A DNA stretch of 64,000 nucleotides from Panulirus ornatus (GCF_036320965.1 NC_092261.1:17189646-17253645); one strand, 5' to 3'; counted from the stretch's first letter, positions 25,555 to 38,730 are shown. Notes: generated from the sequence alone by a model not told the origin. Numbers and translations: made by a program.

Positions 25555-25740
25555 GAAAAGGTCGCACTGTCGCGTTCAAGGGCTAGTACCGTCGTGCTCA
25601 AGCGTCACACCGTCTTCTTCAAGCAGTCGGCGCCGTTGGAGTGAACTTCCCTTCGGCTGGTCGACATGAATTATATCTCAGCACCTGACTTTCTCATACA
25701 TCACCCACGCTCGTAAACTTCGCGACACCCTGGTTACTTA
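25555..25740. repeat. Flank of the 21-bp minisatellite, shared with 30790-30950
   Basis: The text agtgaacttcccttcggctgg, then tcgacatgaa, then ctcgtaaacttc has a counterpart at gtcaacttcgctcggttggtc, gccataaata, ctcgtaaagttc (30870-30950). The first part contains three inverted 21-bp units. Confidence 0.5.
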
Positions 25741-26051
25741 TCGTTACACAAACTTTTACATCTTCGCCTCGTAACGAGATAATGGTGGTACCACCGTCGT
25801 AGTGGTAGAGTGGTCGACAAAGTGGTCCTTGTTCGCCGAGTGACGGAGTTAAGACAAATGTGACTAACGTGACATGGGCGACTTGCCACCGACATCCACA
25901 ACAACAGGGCTATCATTATCCTGGGCCTCGTGACGAGCAAAGTTTTTCTGACGAAAGGTTAGACTATGACCGGCTTCCATCTCCTCCTCACCCCAGCCCC
26001 ACTCTGCAAAGTGGTTTCGTGTCTCTCCTGGTATAGAATAACACAGGAGGA

Positions 26052-26245
26052 CTGGATCCACCTCCCACGCTCACTCTATGTACACGCGCATTTCCTCATT
26101 GACAGGATCTACCTCCCTCGCCCGCTATATGTACACGTGTCACTTCCCCAACGATAGAATCCACCTCCTCCGCCAACTCTACGTCCACGTGTCACTACCT
26201 TATTGACAGGATTCGCCTCCCCCGCCCACTCGGTTCTTTGATGAC
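26052..26245. repeat. 52-bp minisatellite, about 3.7 copies
   Basis: Units start at about 26053, 26105, 26157 and 26209 with ggatccacctccc-type text, followed by gc(c/t)cactctatgtacacg and a tgacag end. Spacing is close to 52 each time. Confidence 0.8.
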
Positions 26246-28440
<2,195 letters not shown>

Positions 28441-28441
28441 C

Positions 28442-28516
<75 letters not shown>
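28441..28516. repeat. (AT)n microsatellite between LINE B and a 3'UTR fragment
   Basis: AT dinucleotides with a few changes near the left edge. Confidence 0.95.
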
Positions 28517-28519
<3 letters not shown>

Positions 28520-28733
28520 CGACGTGCTATCAATGGATTGAACCAGGGCATGTGAAGCGTCTGGGGTAAACCATGGAAAGTTTTGTGGGGCCTGGATGTG
28601 GAAAGGGAGCTGTGGTTTCGGTGCATTATACATGACAGCTAGAGACTGAGCGTGAACGAATGTGGCCTTTGTTGTCTTTTCCTAGCGTGTGGCGGGGTGG
28701 CGACGGAAATGAGTAAGCGCAGCAAGTATGAAT

Positions 28734-28735
<2 letters not shown>
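28517..28735 (+). mobile_element. Orphan LINE 3'UTR fragment, long form, plus strand
   Basis: It begins with cgacgtgctatcaatggatt, continues with aggcatgtgaagcgtctggg, gtggggcctggatgtggaaa, tgacagctagagactgagcg and tttgttgtcttttcctagcg, and ends in gaaatgagtaa...gtatgaatta. It lies between two (AT)n tracts. It has no coding part and lacks the final hairpin box. Confidence 0.75.

Positions 28736-28797
<62 letters not shown>
28736..28797. repeat. (AT)n microsatellite
   Basis: Pure AT dinucleotides. Confidence 0.95.
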
Positions 28798-28802
<5 letters not shown>

Positions 28803-28954
28803 GAGATTTTCATTAAGTGCGAAGATAATCTGTGATTTCGGCAGCATAACAGTCATTCAGACAACCAAACAAGCAGCGTCACGTGTGCCACTGGAGAGGA
28901 CACTGACATATCTATGAGTCATCACGTCGAAGTCTGGCTTAAAGGCAGGGCTAT

Positions 28955-29212
28955 AGCGCAGCGCTCACCGCCAGGAAGATCATCAATTACGAAAAACCGA
29001 GTCGTGCGAGTGACGTGTTGTCATGTGCTATGCTTGAGATGGAGAGAATGTATGTTTGTGGAGTGACATGCCAGCAGTCCACGAGGCAGGAAGACAGCAA
29101 CCTGGGCCGAGGGAGTGAAATTTGACAACCACGACGTAGCCGTCAATGACCCTCCCAATAACCTGCGGCGAGTACTGGTAGAACCTACCTAGTCAGTAGC
29201 CGCCTACCACCT

Positions 29213-29215
<3 letters not shown>
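28955..29215. repeat. Dispersed repeat related to 16840-17055
   Basis: Blocks gcgctcaccgcc, gacgtgttgtca(tg/ag)tg, tttgt(g/c)gagtgac, cagcagtccacgagg, gacagcaacc and acaaccacgac...gccgtca parallel 16840-17050, and in both places an (AG)n tract follows. It is a third paralogue of the duplicated 16.4-19.6 kb unit. Confidence 0.6.

Positions 29216-29290
<75 letters not shown>
29216..29290. repeat. (AG)n microsatellite
   Basis: Pure AG tract, in the same relative position as 17056-17126. Confidence 0.95.
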
Positions 29291-29293
<3 letters not shown>

Positions 29294-29339
29294 GTTATTC
29301 ACTTTAACAGCTAGCCAGCACCCAGAGTCATTCACAAGC

Positions 29340-30260
29340 GATTCGCCTTCAAAATCCTGCAGTTTTACAGTGTTGTTACCAAGGGAGCAGTTCTTTCTCC
29401 AACCCTCTTCATTCTCTGCCTATATGACCTCCCATCACTTTCTCTTAACTGTAGTGTAAAAGTCTTCTTATATTCATATAAACTCGGCGGTATCCCAACA
29501 CTATGACACTGCTCAAGCAACACTACAAAATGCAACCTTGCGTCCCGCTATCATAGCACTACTGCCTTACTCAGAACATGTCTTCATCCCCATAGAAATC
29601 CACTGATCTAACTTCACTATAGTCTTAGATGGTCAACCACCTATTCAAGGCCATGATAATACGTGTCCCAACCTACTTGCCTATACGAACGTTCCTGGCC
29701 TCCAAGTCGCGCATGCTAAAGTTACAGGAGATACCGAATAAGGCTCTACGGTTTGTCGCCAATGTTAAAAACAGCCCTAAAGTGAAAACATCCCGGTAGA
29801 ACAGAATGAACGTAATATCACATCAGTCTGTTCATACTTAAGAGGAGCAGCCTAAAACGTATGCAAGAGATCGAAGAACACGACGATAAAGCTACAGAGA
29901 AATATCTCGAGATCTGGGCAGCAGTACAAACATGGAACACCCTTGGTTCCCTCCAAGTCTCAAAGCACTTGCGGAGGCTCCAGTCATCCATCAATGTAAA
30001 CAATGAACAATGTTTAGCTTAGCCTCGGCAAACTTTTTCAGAAAATATAAAAGATACAACACGAATACATACACACTTCCAGTCTGCTGGGTGGGGGTAT
30101 ATAAATAAGGCACCAGAAACACGCTTCCAGACAGTCACCCAGACGCATCAGAGACTTTCACCGTACACCTGTGTACACGCTTCACTCTTCACATCCATTT
30201 CAAACTCACGCTTCCCATGTCTCACCTCTCCCTCCTCTCCTAAGCCACCCTATAAAAGAC
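29340..30260 (+). pseudogene. Decayed Jockey-like LINE: RT motif region and 3' end
   Basis: Near 29364 the text reads VTKGAVLSPTLFILCLYDLP, a clear match to the Jockey-clade motif B region (GVPQGAVLSPTLFNLYL.DLP). The catalytic YADD that should follow is replaced by YSYK near 29465. Near 29670-29760 a further piece reads VPTYLPIRTFLASKS and LKLQEIPNKALRFVAN, like the Jockey thumb region (LK.LQ..QNKALR). From 29885 on it matches 17127-17460. Frameshifts and stops are frequent, so this is long dead. Confidence 0.65.
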
Positions 30261-30514
30261 AGTCATGACTTTTACAAAGGTGCCCAGTTTCTCTGATTGG
30301 ATTCAACACAGGCTTCTCCTCAGTCCTTTCCTTCTACGCCCAGCCATGAGCTAGGTTGACAAGGAAATACAAATTCCTTTTTTGGAGCCAATTTTCGTTA
30401 AGGGAAGCGTCCTCGGTATCAATCACTGTGGTCCTTTAACAGTACACAAGGTTTAGGCAAAATATATAATCTATCATTACTCCAGGACTTCTATGTAACA
30501 GTCTTGATGTTACC

Positions 30515-30685
30515 TATGACGTCTTTCCGGAGGCTCCGACAGCCCAAGTCTGCGCTATTTACAGGAGCAGGGAAATCTGGACTCCTTTAGAGTGAGTAGG
30601 TCTTTGACGAACTGCACTCCCAAGGATACAGCCTCGCCAAAAGGGAATTTTATCTTGTGGTGTAACCTTGAGCAGGTGGCCTAAA
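30515..30685. repeat. Dispersed repeat, copy 2 (first copy at 10316-10500)
   Basis: Shares gaggctccgacagcccaag, caggga(aa)tctggactcc, gaactgcactcccaagg and gtggtgtaacct with 10316-10500 in the same order. It is followed by (AT)n rather than the 21-bp array. Confidence 0.6.
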
Positions 30686-30694
30686 TAACAACTA

Positions 30695-30699
<5 letters not shown>

Positions 30700-30761
<62 letters not shown>
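30700..30761. repeat. (AT)n microsatellite
   Basis: Pure AT dinucleotides. Confidence 0.95.
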
Positions 30762-30764
<3 letters not shown>

Positions 30765-30789
30765 CTAAAAGACATTTCATGCATGAAAG

Positions 30790-31060
30790 AAGACCTTGAT
30801 GTGTTTGACAACTCGGGGAAAGACCCGACAAACGCTGTGCTCTGAACAACTCTGCCTTACGCTGATGGAGTCAACTTCGCTCGGTTGGTCGCCATAAATA
30901 CTAACTAACCTCCCCGCTTTCTTATTTGCTATCCACACTCGTAAAGTTCTTGGAACTGTATCCACAGTTATACGATATGCATAATAAGCTGTTCAATATG
31001 CATCCTTTTTCTGGCGTACCATTTGCATATTCATCATTCAATGGAGTAATGGGACTGGCC
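30790..31060. repeat. Composite dispersed repeat, right flank of the 21-bp minisatellite type
   Basis: Its first part parallels 25580-25740 and its last part parallels 22870-23035, which suggests a longer repeat of which each locus keeps a different piece. Here the 21-bp array itself is missing and (AT)n takes its place. Confidence 0.45.
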
Positions 31061-31279
31061 ACGTTGTTGTGGCAGACCGGGAGTAATATACATAAACCCA
31101 CTATCCCCAGCAATAACCAGGGTGAGTCACATGTTATAAAACCGTCATGTGTGAGTCTTAACCGTGACGCGAGCCCCTGACAGAACCATTATATATGAAA
31201 CGGTCGCGAGTCGCGGACTCTACAAAAAATGTCTAAGAAAAAGTCTCCAACGCTTTTTTCTTTTGTATCCGACAGAGAT

Positions 31280-31845
31280 TTGTTGTGCAGGACACTGTTA
31301 TTGTTTTCCAACAGATAACCTTCCCGTAGGCCATCAGGTCTTCTGTCATCTGTTCTCCCTGTGTCGTGCCACATACTGTCTTCCACCAGATAACCTTTGT
31401 CACAGACCATCAAGTCCTCTGTTATCTGACTTTACCATGCCCTCCCATGTATTGTCCTCTAGCACATACTCTCGTCACAGACCGTCAGAGAATCTGTTAT
31501 CTATTCTTCTTATGTACTGTCCTCCATCAGATTACCCTCGCCACAGACCATCAAGTTTTCTGTTGTCTATCTTTTCTTATGCACCCATCAAGTGTCTTCC
31601 ATCAGGCCTTCTGTTATCTGAGCTTCCCATGTATCAACATGGAATATCTCCAGCAGGTAATCATCAGGTCTTCTGTTATCTGTCGTTCCCATACACACCC
31701 ATGTACGGTCTTCCAGCAGACAGCCTTGTCACAGACCATCAGGTCTTCTGTTATCTGTCCTTTCCTTCTACCCCTACGTACTGTCCCTCAGCAGATAACG
31801 TTGTCAGAGGCCATCAGGTCTTCTATTGTCTGTCTCTCATATGTA
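31280..31845. repeat. Minisatellite, about 65-75-bp unit, about eight copies
   Basis: Each unit has cagcagataacc, tt.tcacagaccatcaggtct, tctgttatctgtc, and tcccatgtactgtcctc in order. Two units measured from agataacc at 31313 and 31388 are 75 bp apart; others are shorter. It is the same family as 3115-3435. The long open frames here are translations of the array. Confidence 0.8.
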
Positions 31846-32101
31846 CTAAAACGTACAAATCCCCCTCCCACTGTACAGTCCGGTCCTGTTTCCCCTCATC
31901 CACCTATTACCACAAATGACTTCATTAACAAGTCTCGTGTTACTACGGGACAAAAAAATCCGTCGTGTGTTGGAAACTGCTGACTCGCACATCCCCAGGA
32001 GTGTTGCAGCTTGTGACAGTGAATCCCCGCTGCTTTAAAAAGGGGCGTCTATTCATCTACTGCTGCAACAGCGAACTTTGTCCCTCTCATATCCATCTAA
32101 C

Positions 32102-32103
<2 letters not shown>

Positions 32104-32174
<71 letters not shown>
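32104..32174. repeat. (CT)n microsatellite
   Basis: Pure CT tract. Confidence 0.95.
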
Positions 32175-32177
<3 letters not shown>

Positions 32178-32446
32178 TTTTTTTCAATTCTACCCAGTAT
32201 TAATCTTTCCACAACAGTAAATGCTTAAAAATGCGCAACAATAAAAGGTCGTCTCTTAAACAGGGAGCTGGTTATTATTGCCGCTGTTTAAAATATATGT
32301 ATATGAATCTTTCAACTTATATATTTAATGTCTAAACGTAATAAGATCTTATATATTTAAGTAACATGAATATATTATAATGGAATGATAATCTCCAGAT
32401 ATGCTTGTCCCTGTGTATCCATAGAGAAAGTGAAGTGATAACGCTG

Positions 32447-32645
32447 AGAGCATAAACAGATATAACAGAGGAACCAGGAACGAAGCATAAGCAGATTCAA
32501 CACGGGAACCAGGAACGAAGCATAAGCAGATTCCACACGGGAACAAGGAACGAAGCATAAGCACATACGAAACGGGAACAAGGAACGAAGCATAAGCAGA
32601 CATGAAACAGGAAAAAGGAACGAAGCAGGAAGCGACAGAAGCAAG
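32447..32645. repeat. 35-bp minisatellite, five copies
   Basis: Units at 32471, 32506, 32541, 32576 and 32611 begin gaac(c/a)aggaacgaag, exactly 35 bp apart, and continue cataagcaga. A partial unit precedes them. Confidence 0.9.
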
Positions 32646-33040
32646 ACCAAGGACTGAGACACAAACACACATCATAATAAAACTGCTGATCCAGGTTTTA
32701 GTGCCTGCTGGAGCTAGCCCGAAGTGCCTAACGAAACGAACTGGAATGACGGGAAAATCTTGCCAGGAATGCTGGCAATCCCGACTGAGAGGGATGGTAA
32801 GCTGAGCAGGGAATGTGGGGATTGCGGGATCTTACCAGACACAAAGACAGGGAGGGAAGCAGAGTCTGGGCGTCAAAGACACCGGTCTAGACGAAGCATT
32901 CCGCCCTTTGAGCACTATCTCGAGCGCTCCGGAGCCTCACGGACTCGAAGACATACAATTACCAGGTTTCCTCATAAAAATATGGCAAATTTAAGGGACT
33001 CGGCAGCCAGCAGAAGACGGATTATGCTACCCTTTGTGTC

Positions 33041-33711
33041 CTCCAAATGGATTTGGAATTACAGCAACTGAATTTCATATTAGAACTATTGCCATCCCTT
33101 ATGGACGATGACGGAGACCAGGGGCGAACTACGACTGGAGTGTGTACAAACTACAGCTCGTAATTACAGTGATTAAGCTTAAACAAAATATGTAGCTACA
33201 GCAGATATTTCTCCAGACGTAATGGCTTCCGAAACTTAGCAATCACTAAGTTTATTTTCGAAAGTTGAATTGGTGATCTTGGGAGGGCGAGTTCTGACCG
33301 ACTGAAGAGAAATGTAGTTAAGAAACTTATCGAACAAGAACTTAATCGCATAAAACGTCTTTCATAAAGATTTAACCTCAATACAACGTAAAACCCGGGA
33401 ATAACACTCTACAATCTATAAATCAGCTACTGGACTTCTTATCAGGACTGACAGTTGAATGCTCAAAATCACCACCCTTACTTAGCGATTCAAAAGCTGT
33501 GGCAGCTGAAGAGCTCCGTTAGGAAGGTCTATGGAATGATTTGCACGAGTTCAAATGCCTTCCGACCCGAGTCATTCGAAACTTCATAAATCTTAAGGAA
33601 TCGGTGACATTCGACATTGAGGAAATCAACTTGACTATGATGCAAGATGTCAGTCCTGGAAACAGTAAACCACTGCAGGCTTCTGTCAACTCTAAGCCAG
33701 CCAAACGATAG
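33041..33711 (+). pseudogene. Possible decayed coding region, unrecognised
   Basis: Read in one frame with a shift near 33370, the text gives protein-like pieces: LELQQLNFILELLPSLMDDD, FRNLAITKFIFES, RNVVKKLIEQELNRIKRL, NQLLDFLSGLTVECSKSPPL, and a final open run EGLWNDLHEFKCLPTRVIRN...NLTMMQDV to a TAG at 33709. About five in-frame stops interrupt it. Charged and hydrophobic residues alternate as in real protein, but I recognise no family, and chance is not excluded. It could be an old transposon or a processed pseudogene. Confidence 0.3.
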
Positions 33712-34525
33712 AGATGTGTTATTTCTTTCTTTTTATTTATCTTAACGCAGCGGATTCAGATATAAAACCACAGTTGCGTAAGTAAAAGCTCAGAACTGAC
33801 GGCATCGACTTGCTGCTGACGTGGCCACTGTATAATTACGGCAAAGTCCTGACTCAGAGAGACTCATCTCGACTACATTTTCAGCGGACTGCAAATACGG
33901 CACAAATATTTCTTCACTGATTTGTTTTACCTCGTGAATCTTTACTTATCCCTCGATGCATGTGAATTTGCCCCTCCCCTGAAGAAGAATTATGCACAGT
34001 AGTAGTAGTAGTAGTAGGAGTAGAAATGGTAGCAGCAGTGGCCATACATGGGTAAAACGGAAGGAAATTTTCCCATTTATCAATAGATCACAGATGGAAT
34101 GCTTTCTCAAGTACTGTGAACCAGCGGACGAATAAGAAAGAAACTTAATCTGGAATCAGAGTATAATGTATTCAAACTCTGATACTCTTATGTTTGAGAT
34201 GTGTCACAGATGCTCACAATGCTTTGCCTCCAATGGTGTGCCACAAGAGCACCGGCGAACGATATCAATACGTGCACCAGCGAGACCAGGAATGCTAGTA
34301 ACACAAAATCCATAAAATGCGAGTAAATAAAGAATTCTTGTACTGCGATACAAAGACTCGTGAAGCTGCTGGTCTCCCCTAAATCCGACAAGAGAGCTGA
34401 ATGTAAGAAAAAAGACGAATTAGTCTCCTAAAGTTGGAATCGGATTAGACGAAAGTCTGTTGGTGTGCTGAAATGAAAGATGTGTTGCATGTGCCTTCCC
34501 CAAGAGGCAAAGAAGGTAATGGGAA
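33712..34525. other. No recognisable gene
   Basis: Contains a short (AGT)n at about 34001-34020 and nothing else I can name. Confidence 0.4.
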
Positions 34526-34830
34526 GGAAGGTCATCGGTGAAGCAAGAGGAAGAGGTGGAAAAATGGAAGGGAAGAGAGGAGAAGGAAGTTGGACGAAGG
34601 GAAAAGATGAGAGGAAGAATTACAAACATAAAAGAGAAGGGTGAAGAGAAAGTTGGAAAAGAAAGAAAGTTGAGCGAAAGTAGGAAGAGAATGAGGAGGA
34701 GAATAAAGGAAGGATATTCATATGGGAAGACAAAAGATGATGGAAGGGAGAGAAGAAAAGAAAGTGAAGAGGAAGAAAAGCTGGAAAGCATAAGGAGAAT
34801 AAACGGGAGAAAGGATGAGCGTAATAGAGA
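34526..34830. other. Purine-rich strand-asymmetric stretch
   Basis: The plus strand is mainly A and G (gaggaagaggtgg, gagaagaaaagaaag and similar), without a fixed repeat unit. The open frame through it (34538-35080, 180 codons) is Lys/Glu/Arg-rich purely because of this composition; no domain is visible. Confidence 0.5.
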
Positions 34831-34994
34831 AAATGATGACAGTGTACAAAATCCTTGTGAGGAAGGCGACAGCATAAACCACGAGGAGTGCACTGTTCGT
34901 CTGAGCTGCTACGCAAGTCAATCCGAGTCAATTCAAGTCAATCCGTTCGTGGTGCAAACGATGGGCAGGTTCTTTCATGCTGGCATCAGCCCCT

Positions 34995-35340
34995 CAGCAT
35001 CTATTGTGGACCTGCCATTCTCTGTTGAATTCTCTATGATTCTTGTGAGTCAGATCTTGTGGGCCAAAGATTTAGTCTAGAATGAGCGTTTTCTTTCTTT
35101 CCTTTGTCAGTTTGTATGTACACACACCCTTGATATACAGAATGCGACTCTCTGCGTGTCTGTCTGTGCATCTACTGTGGACCTTCTACTCTCTGTTGAC
35201 TTCTCTATGATTTCATGTCTCTCTTCTCACGTGCCAAGGATTTCATCTATGATAACGTCTTTCTTCTCTCCTAACTGTCTTTGTTTGTCCACACCCATGG
35301 TATAATATTTGAATCTCACTGTGTTTCTACATCTCTTTCA
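34995..35340. repeat. Tandem duplication, about 172-bp unit
   Basis: The text tctattgtggacctgccattctc at 34999 recurs as tctactgtggaccttctactctc at 35170. The following pieces (tctctatgat, gtgggccaa/cgtgccaa, gatttagtct/gatttcatct, tcctttgtcagtttgt/tcctaactgtctttgt, cacacccttgatata/cacacccatggtata) also match at the same spacing. Confidence 0.75.
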
Positions 35341-36630
35341 TTCCCTTCTTCTTTCTCTGCCTTATATTACCATCTTCTTTCGTTCTTTATCCTTCATTAT
35401 CCTCCTCTCTTTCTCTCTCCGATCTTTCGCTTCCCTCTATCATACTCCTCCTCCCATTACGTGTTCAATCATCGTCTTGCCTTCATCGTTCTCCCCATCA
35501 ATCAAATCATCCCACCTGGTCTCTCCACCACCTGGTCTCCTCACCACCTGGGAAGCAGCTAGTTCCTCGGGCCCGTGGTGCAGGCCATGCTAATCTGCAA
35601 CCTTACCAGAAGCCCTCAAACTCTTAGGTCAAGATGAACTTCCTAACACTTCTTGTGCACAGCCATCCGCCTGTCAACAACTGCGATGCTCCCGGATTAA
35701 TGCACTGCCAGGAGGAAAGGCTTCAGTCCCGGAGTGTAACACAGTCGAAGACAAGTGGTTTAAGTTTTACTCACCAGTGGGAGACGGTGTCACCAAGTGG
35801 CTTAAAAGACATAAAGAAAATTTCCATAAATCTACGCGCAGATCGATGCATTTTTTACCATTTTTGTGGTCGTACAGAAAACGGTATGTTAGTGCTTTGA
35901 CTTGCAGTGAAATCTCGATATCAGGAGTTAAATGCAATATGACTGATAAAGCATTCACGAAAACGGGTACAAATACAGCAAACTATTCACTTGGAGTTCA
36001 TCTACATCGTATTAGAACCCTTTAAATGAAGATTTGCTCTGCCATGATGCCTAAGTAGATAATATTTTCCTCCCATGGAACACTGAAGAAGACCTGAATC
36101 TCAGGAGCAAGTTATTACTATAGTGCCAGAGAATTCAGTGTCACATCCTCTCCGAGATAACAATATGAGACAATTCGATCCATTTCCCTGGTCTCCTTAG
36201 TCCCTATATCGGATGTTTCGCAATACAACGAGACGATCCACTGGTTAACGAAACACACGCGAACTATGAAGCTTCGGGAGCACGGAGACAGTCAAGGATC
36301 TTGTTCCAGAACCTGCAGGTGAGGGCAAGGAAGTTTACCAACAAACGCACGTCTGATGTGTAGAGCAAGCAACAAGTGGCTGGGACATTTATGTGAAAAC
36401 TCACATGGCTTCTGTGATAGCAAGCAATATGAAAACCCGAGAACAACAAAGAAGCGTGAAACATATTTGTAATTCTCTCTTTCTTTTTCTTTCTTCATTG
36501 ATTAAAGTCTTTACTTTCCGTAGGAATATAATATTCTTCGAGATTAAACACCTCTTCCGTTTATGCGGGGCCACGTGCATTATGGCGAGTGTCTGCCTGT
36601 TAAGCTTTGAATTCTTCTTAACACCAGAAG
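35341..36630. other. No recognisable gene
   Basis: C/T-rich to about 35560, then mixed. Open frames such as 35634-35900 carry no motif. Confidence 0.4.
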
Positions 36631-36631
36631 A

Positions 36632-36735
36632 CGGTGCCAATGGTTTCTTGGTTGGTAGGCTCACGATCACGGCCTCAATGACCCTGGCAGCTGACAGACC
36701 GAGAGCCCAAGCAAAAGATCAACCATTACGCTTTC
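36632..36735. mobile_element. SINE-like core repeat, copy 1
   Basis: Shares with 53372-53470 the ordered blocks ggttggt, ctcacgatcacggcctc / cttacgctgacggcttt, aatgaccctggcag.tga, cagaccgagagccca / taggcctaaagccca, and gatcaacca / tcaaccaacc. It explains the Ala/Thr-rich end of the open frame at 36393-36755. Confidence 0.6.
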
Positions 36736-37085
36736 ACAACGCAGGGAAAAAGTAGTCGTAAATCGTCCCTGGATTCTAAATTAGAGAGGTAAAAGATCCA
36801 AAGACTACGAGACAAACAGAATAAAGTTGGCCGCTTCTCTTCATTGTGTTCCAGATACCACCTCAGGGTGTCTCTGATTCCAGTACCTCCAGTCTCTCTC
36901 TCGGGCCTGAGCACCACTCTCCCCTGCAACTGGCTCTTAACTATTGACCAAAAAATACGAAACACGGTGATGGATAGTCTGCTCGTGTAGTACAGAGTGG
37001 TGAACTTGACCCTGTGGGAGTCATATCCTCGACCTCAGCTGCAGCTCCTAGGGGAGGAGCGAATGGGTGAAATCAATCATAGTCT

Positions 37086-37088
<3 letters not shown>

Positions 37089-37149
<61 letters not shown>
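37089..37149. repeat. (AG)n microsatellite, with a short satellite tract at 37224-37246
   Basis: Pure AG tract, with a second short one 75 bp downstream. Confidence 0.95.
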
Positions 37150-37152
<3 letters not shown>

Positions 37153-37249
37153 GGAGAATTTCTTTTTCTGAAAGTGTTGGATATGAGCGATATGGATGTG
37201 ATGGACAAACGTCTCATAATGGAAAGAGAGAGAGAGAGAGAGAGATGAA

Positions 37250-37840
37250 AAGGAAAGAGGTGATTGCTCGATGCAATGGGTAGCGAAGGTGGGAGGGCTT
37301 TGGGGAAGGACGGGGTAGAACAAAGGGATGTGGTCATGTGTGGATACAGTGTCTCGGCAGAGTATGAATTATTCAGTTCCAGGTTACCGTAGGTTAGCGT
37401 GAAGATGGCAACAGTGAGGGGTTCAGGCTGTTGTTGGTGGGGGATGGAGCACCATCTGATGGTCAGAAGTGTGAGTTCGATTGAACCTTCATTGCCTGTG
37501 GAAATAAAGCATGATACTCGACTGTGGCGTCGAGCGATGTAAACGCAAGACGAGACGGAGGAGATTCGCTTAAGGGGGTGTGGTGCTTAGATTAGATATG
37601 AAAGGAAGGAATGAGAGAATGGAGAGAGCCAGTTAATGATTATGAATCGTGTATCACTAACGCCTTCTTTATGAGCTGATTTGATGTCCAGGCACGCTGT
37701 ACATTGTTGACGGACGATACTCGACACTTCAGGATTAAGCAAACGTGGATGATAAGGACGAACTCTGACTGAGAAACACGGGAAGAAAACGTGTTCGGCT
37801 TTGGGATCTTATGATCATAATGCGATGCACAGGGCCTGAA
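37250..37840. other. No recognisable gene
   Basis: Unremarkable sequence leading into the 30-bp minisatellite. Confidence 0.4.
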
Positions 37841-38730
37841 GAGTGCCTCTGGAATAGTACAGTGGAAAAAGAGTGCCTCTGGTATAGAACAAAGGAAAAA
37901 GAGTGCCTCTGGAATAGTGCAGTGGAAAAATAGTGCCTCTGGAATAGAACAGAGGAAAAAGAGTGCCTCTGGAATAGTACAGTGGAAAAAGAGTGCCTCT
38001 GGAATAAAACAGAGGAAAGAGAGTGCCTCTGGAATAGGAGAGGAAAAAAAGTGCCTCTGGAATAGTCCAGTGGAAAAAGAGTGCCTCTGGAATAGAACAG
38101 AGGAAAGAGAGTGCCTCTGGAATAGAACAGAGGAAAAAGTGTGCGTCTGGAATAGATCAGAGGAAGAACAGTGCCTCTGGAATAGTACAGTGGAACAAGA
38201 GTGCCTGTGGAATAGTACAGTGGAACAAGAGTGCCTCTGGAATATAAAAGAGGAAAAACAATGCCTCTGAAATAGTACAGTGGAACAAGAGTGCCTGTGG
38301 ATTAGTACAGTGGAACAAGAGTGCTTCTGGAATAGAACCGAGGAAAAACAGTGCCTCTGGGATAGTACAGTGGAACAAGAGTGCCTGTGGAATAGTACAG
38401 TGGAACGAGAAAGCCTCTGGAATAGAACAGAGGAACAAGAGTGCTTCTGAAATAGTACAGTGGAACAAGAGTGCGTGTGGAATAACACAGTGGAACAAGA
38501 GTGCCTCTGGAATAGGGCAGAGGAAAAAGAGTTCCTCTGGAATAGTACGGTAGAACAAGAGGGTCTATACAATAGTACAGTGGAACAAAAGTCCCTCTGT
38601 TCCAGAGGCACTCTTGCCTCTGGAACAGAAGAGGAAAAAGAGTTTCTCTGGAATAGTACAGTGGAACAAGAGTGCCTCTGGATTAGTACAGTGGAACAAG
38701 AGAGCCTGTTTAATAGAACAGAGGAATAAT
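37841..38730. repeat. 30-bp minisatellite with higher-order structure, about 29 units
   Basis: The unit is gagtgcctct + ggaatagtac + agtggaaaaa. Two unit types differ at tac-agtgg versus aac-agagg. They alternate (60-bp order) in the first part; from about 38160 they run in threes (90-bp order), with a diagnostic gtgcctGtgg at 38201, 38291 and 38381, and gtgcGtGtgg at 38471, exactly 90 apart. One unit near 38038 is shortened. Because 30 is divisible by three, both strands stay open for long distances (323 codons on the minus strand, 37640-38611), giving ten-residue peptide repeats. I regard these frames as artefacts of the array. Confidence 0.92.
38597..38628. repeat. Perfect 14-bp inverted repeat inside the minisatellite
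   Basis: CTGTTCCAGAGGCA (38597-38610) and its exact reverse complement (38615-38628) are separated by four bases. The inverted arm is a minisatellite piece in the wrong orientation. Confidence 0.9.

Noticed and set aside
34538..35080. 180-codon Lys/Glu-rich frame as a coiled-coil protein
   Set aside because: Composition follows the A/G-rich strand; its second half is the 172-bp duplicated noncoding unit.
37403..37475. tRNA-like stretch with atggcaacagtgagg and gtgagttcgattga
   Set aside because: The boxes deviate from consensus and no related copy is present in the window; chance resemblance is likely.
37640..38611. 323-codon minus-strand open frame and the plus-strand frames opposite it
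   Set aside because: They are the 30-bp minisatellite translated; the unit is a multiple of three, so stops are rare on both strands. There is no non-repetitive domain.
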